Shown: piece after piece, positions 45,972 to 47,087 of the stretch
Layout of the letters: each line of letters starts with the position of its first letter
Position numbering within the stretch: position 1 is the stretch's first letter
Assembly: GCA_013041765.1 (NCBI GenBank)
Contig: JABDRL010000288.1
Coordinates: 1-47,087 of the forward strand
Source: Dactylosporangium sp.
Lineage (GTDB): Bacteria; Actinomycetota; Actinomycetes; Mycobacteriales; Micromonosporaceae
Direction: 5' to 3'
DNA length: 47,087 nt
The notes under the pieces: model-generated
The model's database searches: none
What the model was told of the DNA's origin: nothing
The model's input: the letters and a program-made list of their open reading frames with translations, nothing else
Program-made: the position numbers and the translations under genes

Positions 45972-46361
45972 ACCCCAGGTAGCGGACCGCCCGCAGCGGA
46001 ACCGTCACCGGCCGATGGGACACCCGCAGAGAAAACGTCAATGCAATCCGCGCCACGGCGGGGGGACGGGGACAGTGGAGGCCAGTCGCCTGGGCGGGGT
46101 TCTGGAAACGGCGATCGTGGGCCGGCTCCCAGCCGGGGTGAGAACAGCGACGTCAGCGGGTCCTGCCCGTGGCCGAGTGTGGGCCGCAGTTTCTGTCTAC
46201 GTCAGCCGGGTATCCCGGCCCTGAATACCCGACTGACGTAGACCGCATGTGCGAACAACGGGTCCAGGACGAGGATCGCCCGCACGACCGGACCGGGATA
46301 CCCCACCCGGTGGGGACGGTACCCTGAGCCGACGATCAGCTGGGGACCGTAAGGAACGCTC
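45972..46361. other. 390-bp region before acyltransferase, with hairpin repeat copy 2
   Basis: Contains the hairpin at 46195-46243. No gene is supported. AAGGAA at about 46350 is the ribosome site of the acyltransferase. Confidence 0.5.
46195..46243. repeat. Hairpin repeat, copy 2
   Basis: The arms GTCTACGTCAGCCGGGT (46195-46211) and ACCCGACTGACGTAGAC (46227-46243) pair over 17 bp with one mismatch. Same arms and nearly the same loop as 25855-25905. Confidence 0.85.
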
Positions 46362-46937
46362 ATGATCAGAAAGAAGCTGTTTCCGCTGATCCTGCGCGCG
46401 GCTGGGTGGAGATTGGTCGGAGAGGTCCCGAAGGCGGGCGTGCTGATCGGCGCACCCCACACCTCCAACGTCGACTTCGCGCTGATGCTGCTGGTCACCG
46501 GCGCTGGCGGGATCAGCCCGAAGGTGCTGATCAAGGAGGGCTGGTTCTGGGGACCGGTCGGCTGGTTCCTCCGGAAGGTCGGCGGTGTGCCGGTGGACCG
46601 CCGCAACGCCGCCGGCATGGTGCGCGAGCTCGTCGGCGGGCTGCGGGGCGACGAGGTGTTCCCGTTGGTGATCGCCCCCGAGGGCATGCGGAGGAAATCC
46701 AACTACTGGAAGTCGGGCTTCTACCGGATCGCTGTGCAGTCGGGCCTGCCCATCGCCATGGGGTTCATTGACGGGCCGACGAAGACCGTCGGGTTCGGGC
46801 CGACGCTCGCTGTCACGGGAAACGTCGTCGAGGACATGAACCAGATCCGGGCCTTCTATGCCGACAAGCATGGCCTGCGGCCAGCCTGGCGCACCGAGCC
46901 GCGCCTGCGGGAGGAGCGTCGGGCCGGCGGATCGTAG
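46362..46937 (+). CDS. PlsC-like 1-acyl-glycerophosphate acyltransferase family protein
   Basis: A 191-residue short acyltransferase. The HX4D motif is PHTSNVDF (H33, D38), and the substrate-binding APEGMRRK at 105-112 replaces the usual PEGTR. Family members transfer acyl chains to lysophosphatidate at the membrane, or acylate lipid-linked sugars. At 191 residues it is shorter than typical PlsC (~230-250) and lacks an obvious TM segment. The ATG has AAGGAA about 8 nt upstream. Role in phospholipid synthesis is not certain. Confidence 0.82.
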   Translation: MIRKKLFPLILRAAGWRLVGEVPKAGVLIGAPHTSNVDFALMLLVTGAGGISPKVLIKEGWFWGPVGWFLRKVGGVPVDRRNAAGMVRELVGGLRGDEVFPLVIAPEGMRRKSNYWKSGFYRIAVQSGLPIAMGFIDGPTKTVGFGPTLAVTGNVVEDMNQIRAFYADKHGLRPAWRTEPRLREERRAGGS

Positions 46938-47087
46938 GCCGTGGTGCGGTGTGGCGAGAGCGTTCCAGGCCGGCGAAGCATTGGCCGGCCAGGTCCGAAT
47001 GTCTGTGATCGCCGGCCTCCTCAGAGCCGATGCCAGCCGCCGGATCGCCGGGCCGGATCGCCGGGTCGTGCGCAAGGGCGGGGGGGG
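46938..47087. other. 3' end of window, no gene
   Basis: 150 bp with no supported feature. It ends in a G run (GGGGGGG), which may be a contig end or a low-quality tract. Confidence 0.5.

Overview
The window is high-GC DNA with GTG starts, ATGA-coupled operons and families typical of mycelial actinomycetes: DUF397 beside an XRE/DUF5753 regulator, a DUF574-type methyltransferase, a SARP/BTAD-NB-ARC-TPR regulator, a mycothiol-dependent maleylpyruvate isomerase-like protein, and secreted enzymes carrying CBM2. A soil or plant-associated actinomycete (Frankia, Streptomyces, Micromonospora or Catenulispora-like) is a fair inference. The genus cannot be fixed from sequence reading alone. No rRNA, tRNA or CRISPR was seen.

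Layout. (1) 1-6145: a polysaccharide locus on +, with a 12-TM membrane protein cut by the window edge, a sugar-nucleotide pyrophosphorylase, two NAD-dependent epimerase/dehydratases, a UDP-sugar dehydrogenase and a GH114-like polygalactosaminidase. (2) 6277-14000: a proline-rich membrane lipoprotein-like gene, a GH9-CBM3-CBM2 cellulase, a mycothiol-isomerase-like gene, an internally deleted IS5-type element sitting exactly at the stop codons of its two neighbours, a wrecked secreted alpha/beta hydrolase and a SGNH hydrolase. (3) 14412-19675: a complete, tightly coupled hoxEFUYHW operon for an NAD(H)-linked [NiFe]-hydrogenase (group 3d), with repeated operator-like sites upstream. (4) 19835-25609: a small Ser/Asp/Gly-tailed membrane protein, an MFS transporter, a CE1/PHB-depolymerase-type esterase with CBM2, and an MMPL transporter. 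(5) 25855-35793: signalling and regulation (GGDEF, DUF397+XRE, DUF574 methyltransferase, membrane GAF/PAS sensor without an output domain, SARP giant regulator, GntR). (6) 35853-38106: a sulfur module, with a CsoR/CstR-like operator, a persulfide-dioxygenase/rhodanese fusion and a TauE/SafE exporter. (7) 38177-46243: a decaying RHS/Hint polymorphic-toxin locus with its immunity gene, IS3 and IS630 elements, and a second, oppositely oriented orphan toxin tip with its own immunity gene. (8) A PlsC-like acyltransferase, then the window ends in a G run.

The most interesting structural feature is in region 7. The RHS gene and the orphan tip share a 72-bp stretch of the Hint 3' end (67/72 identical, same codon phase) in inverted orientation. 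Recombination between the copies would invert about 3.8 kb and attach the second toxin, with its immunity gene, to the RHS shell. This is a possible toxin-tip switch, although the present RHS reading frame is broken in several places. A second theme is decay: the IS5 transposase, the IS3 OrfB, the alpha/beta hydrolase and the RHS gene all show internal deletions or frameshifts. A third is a 50-nt near-perfect hairpin present at 25.9 kb and again at 46.2 kb.
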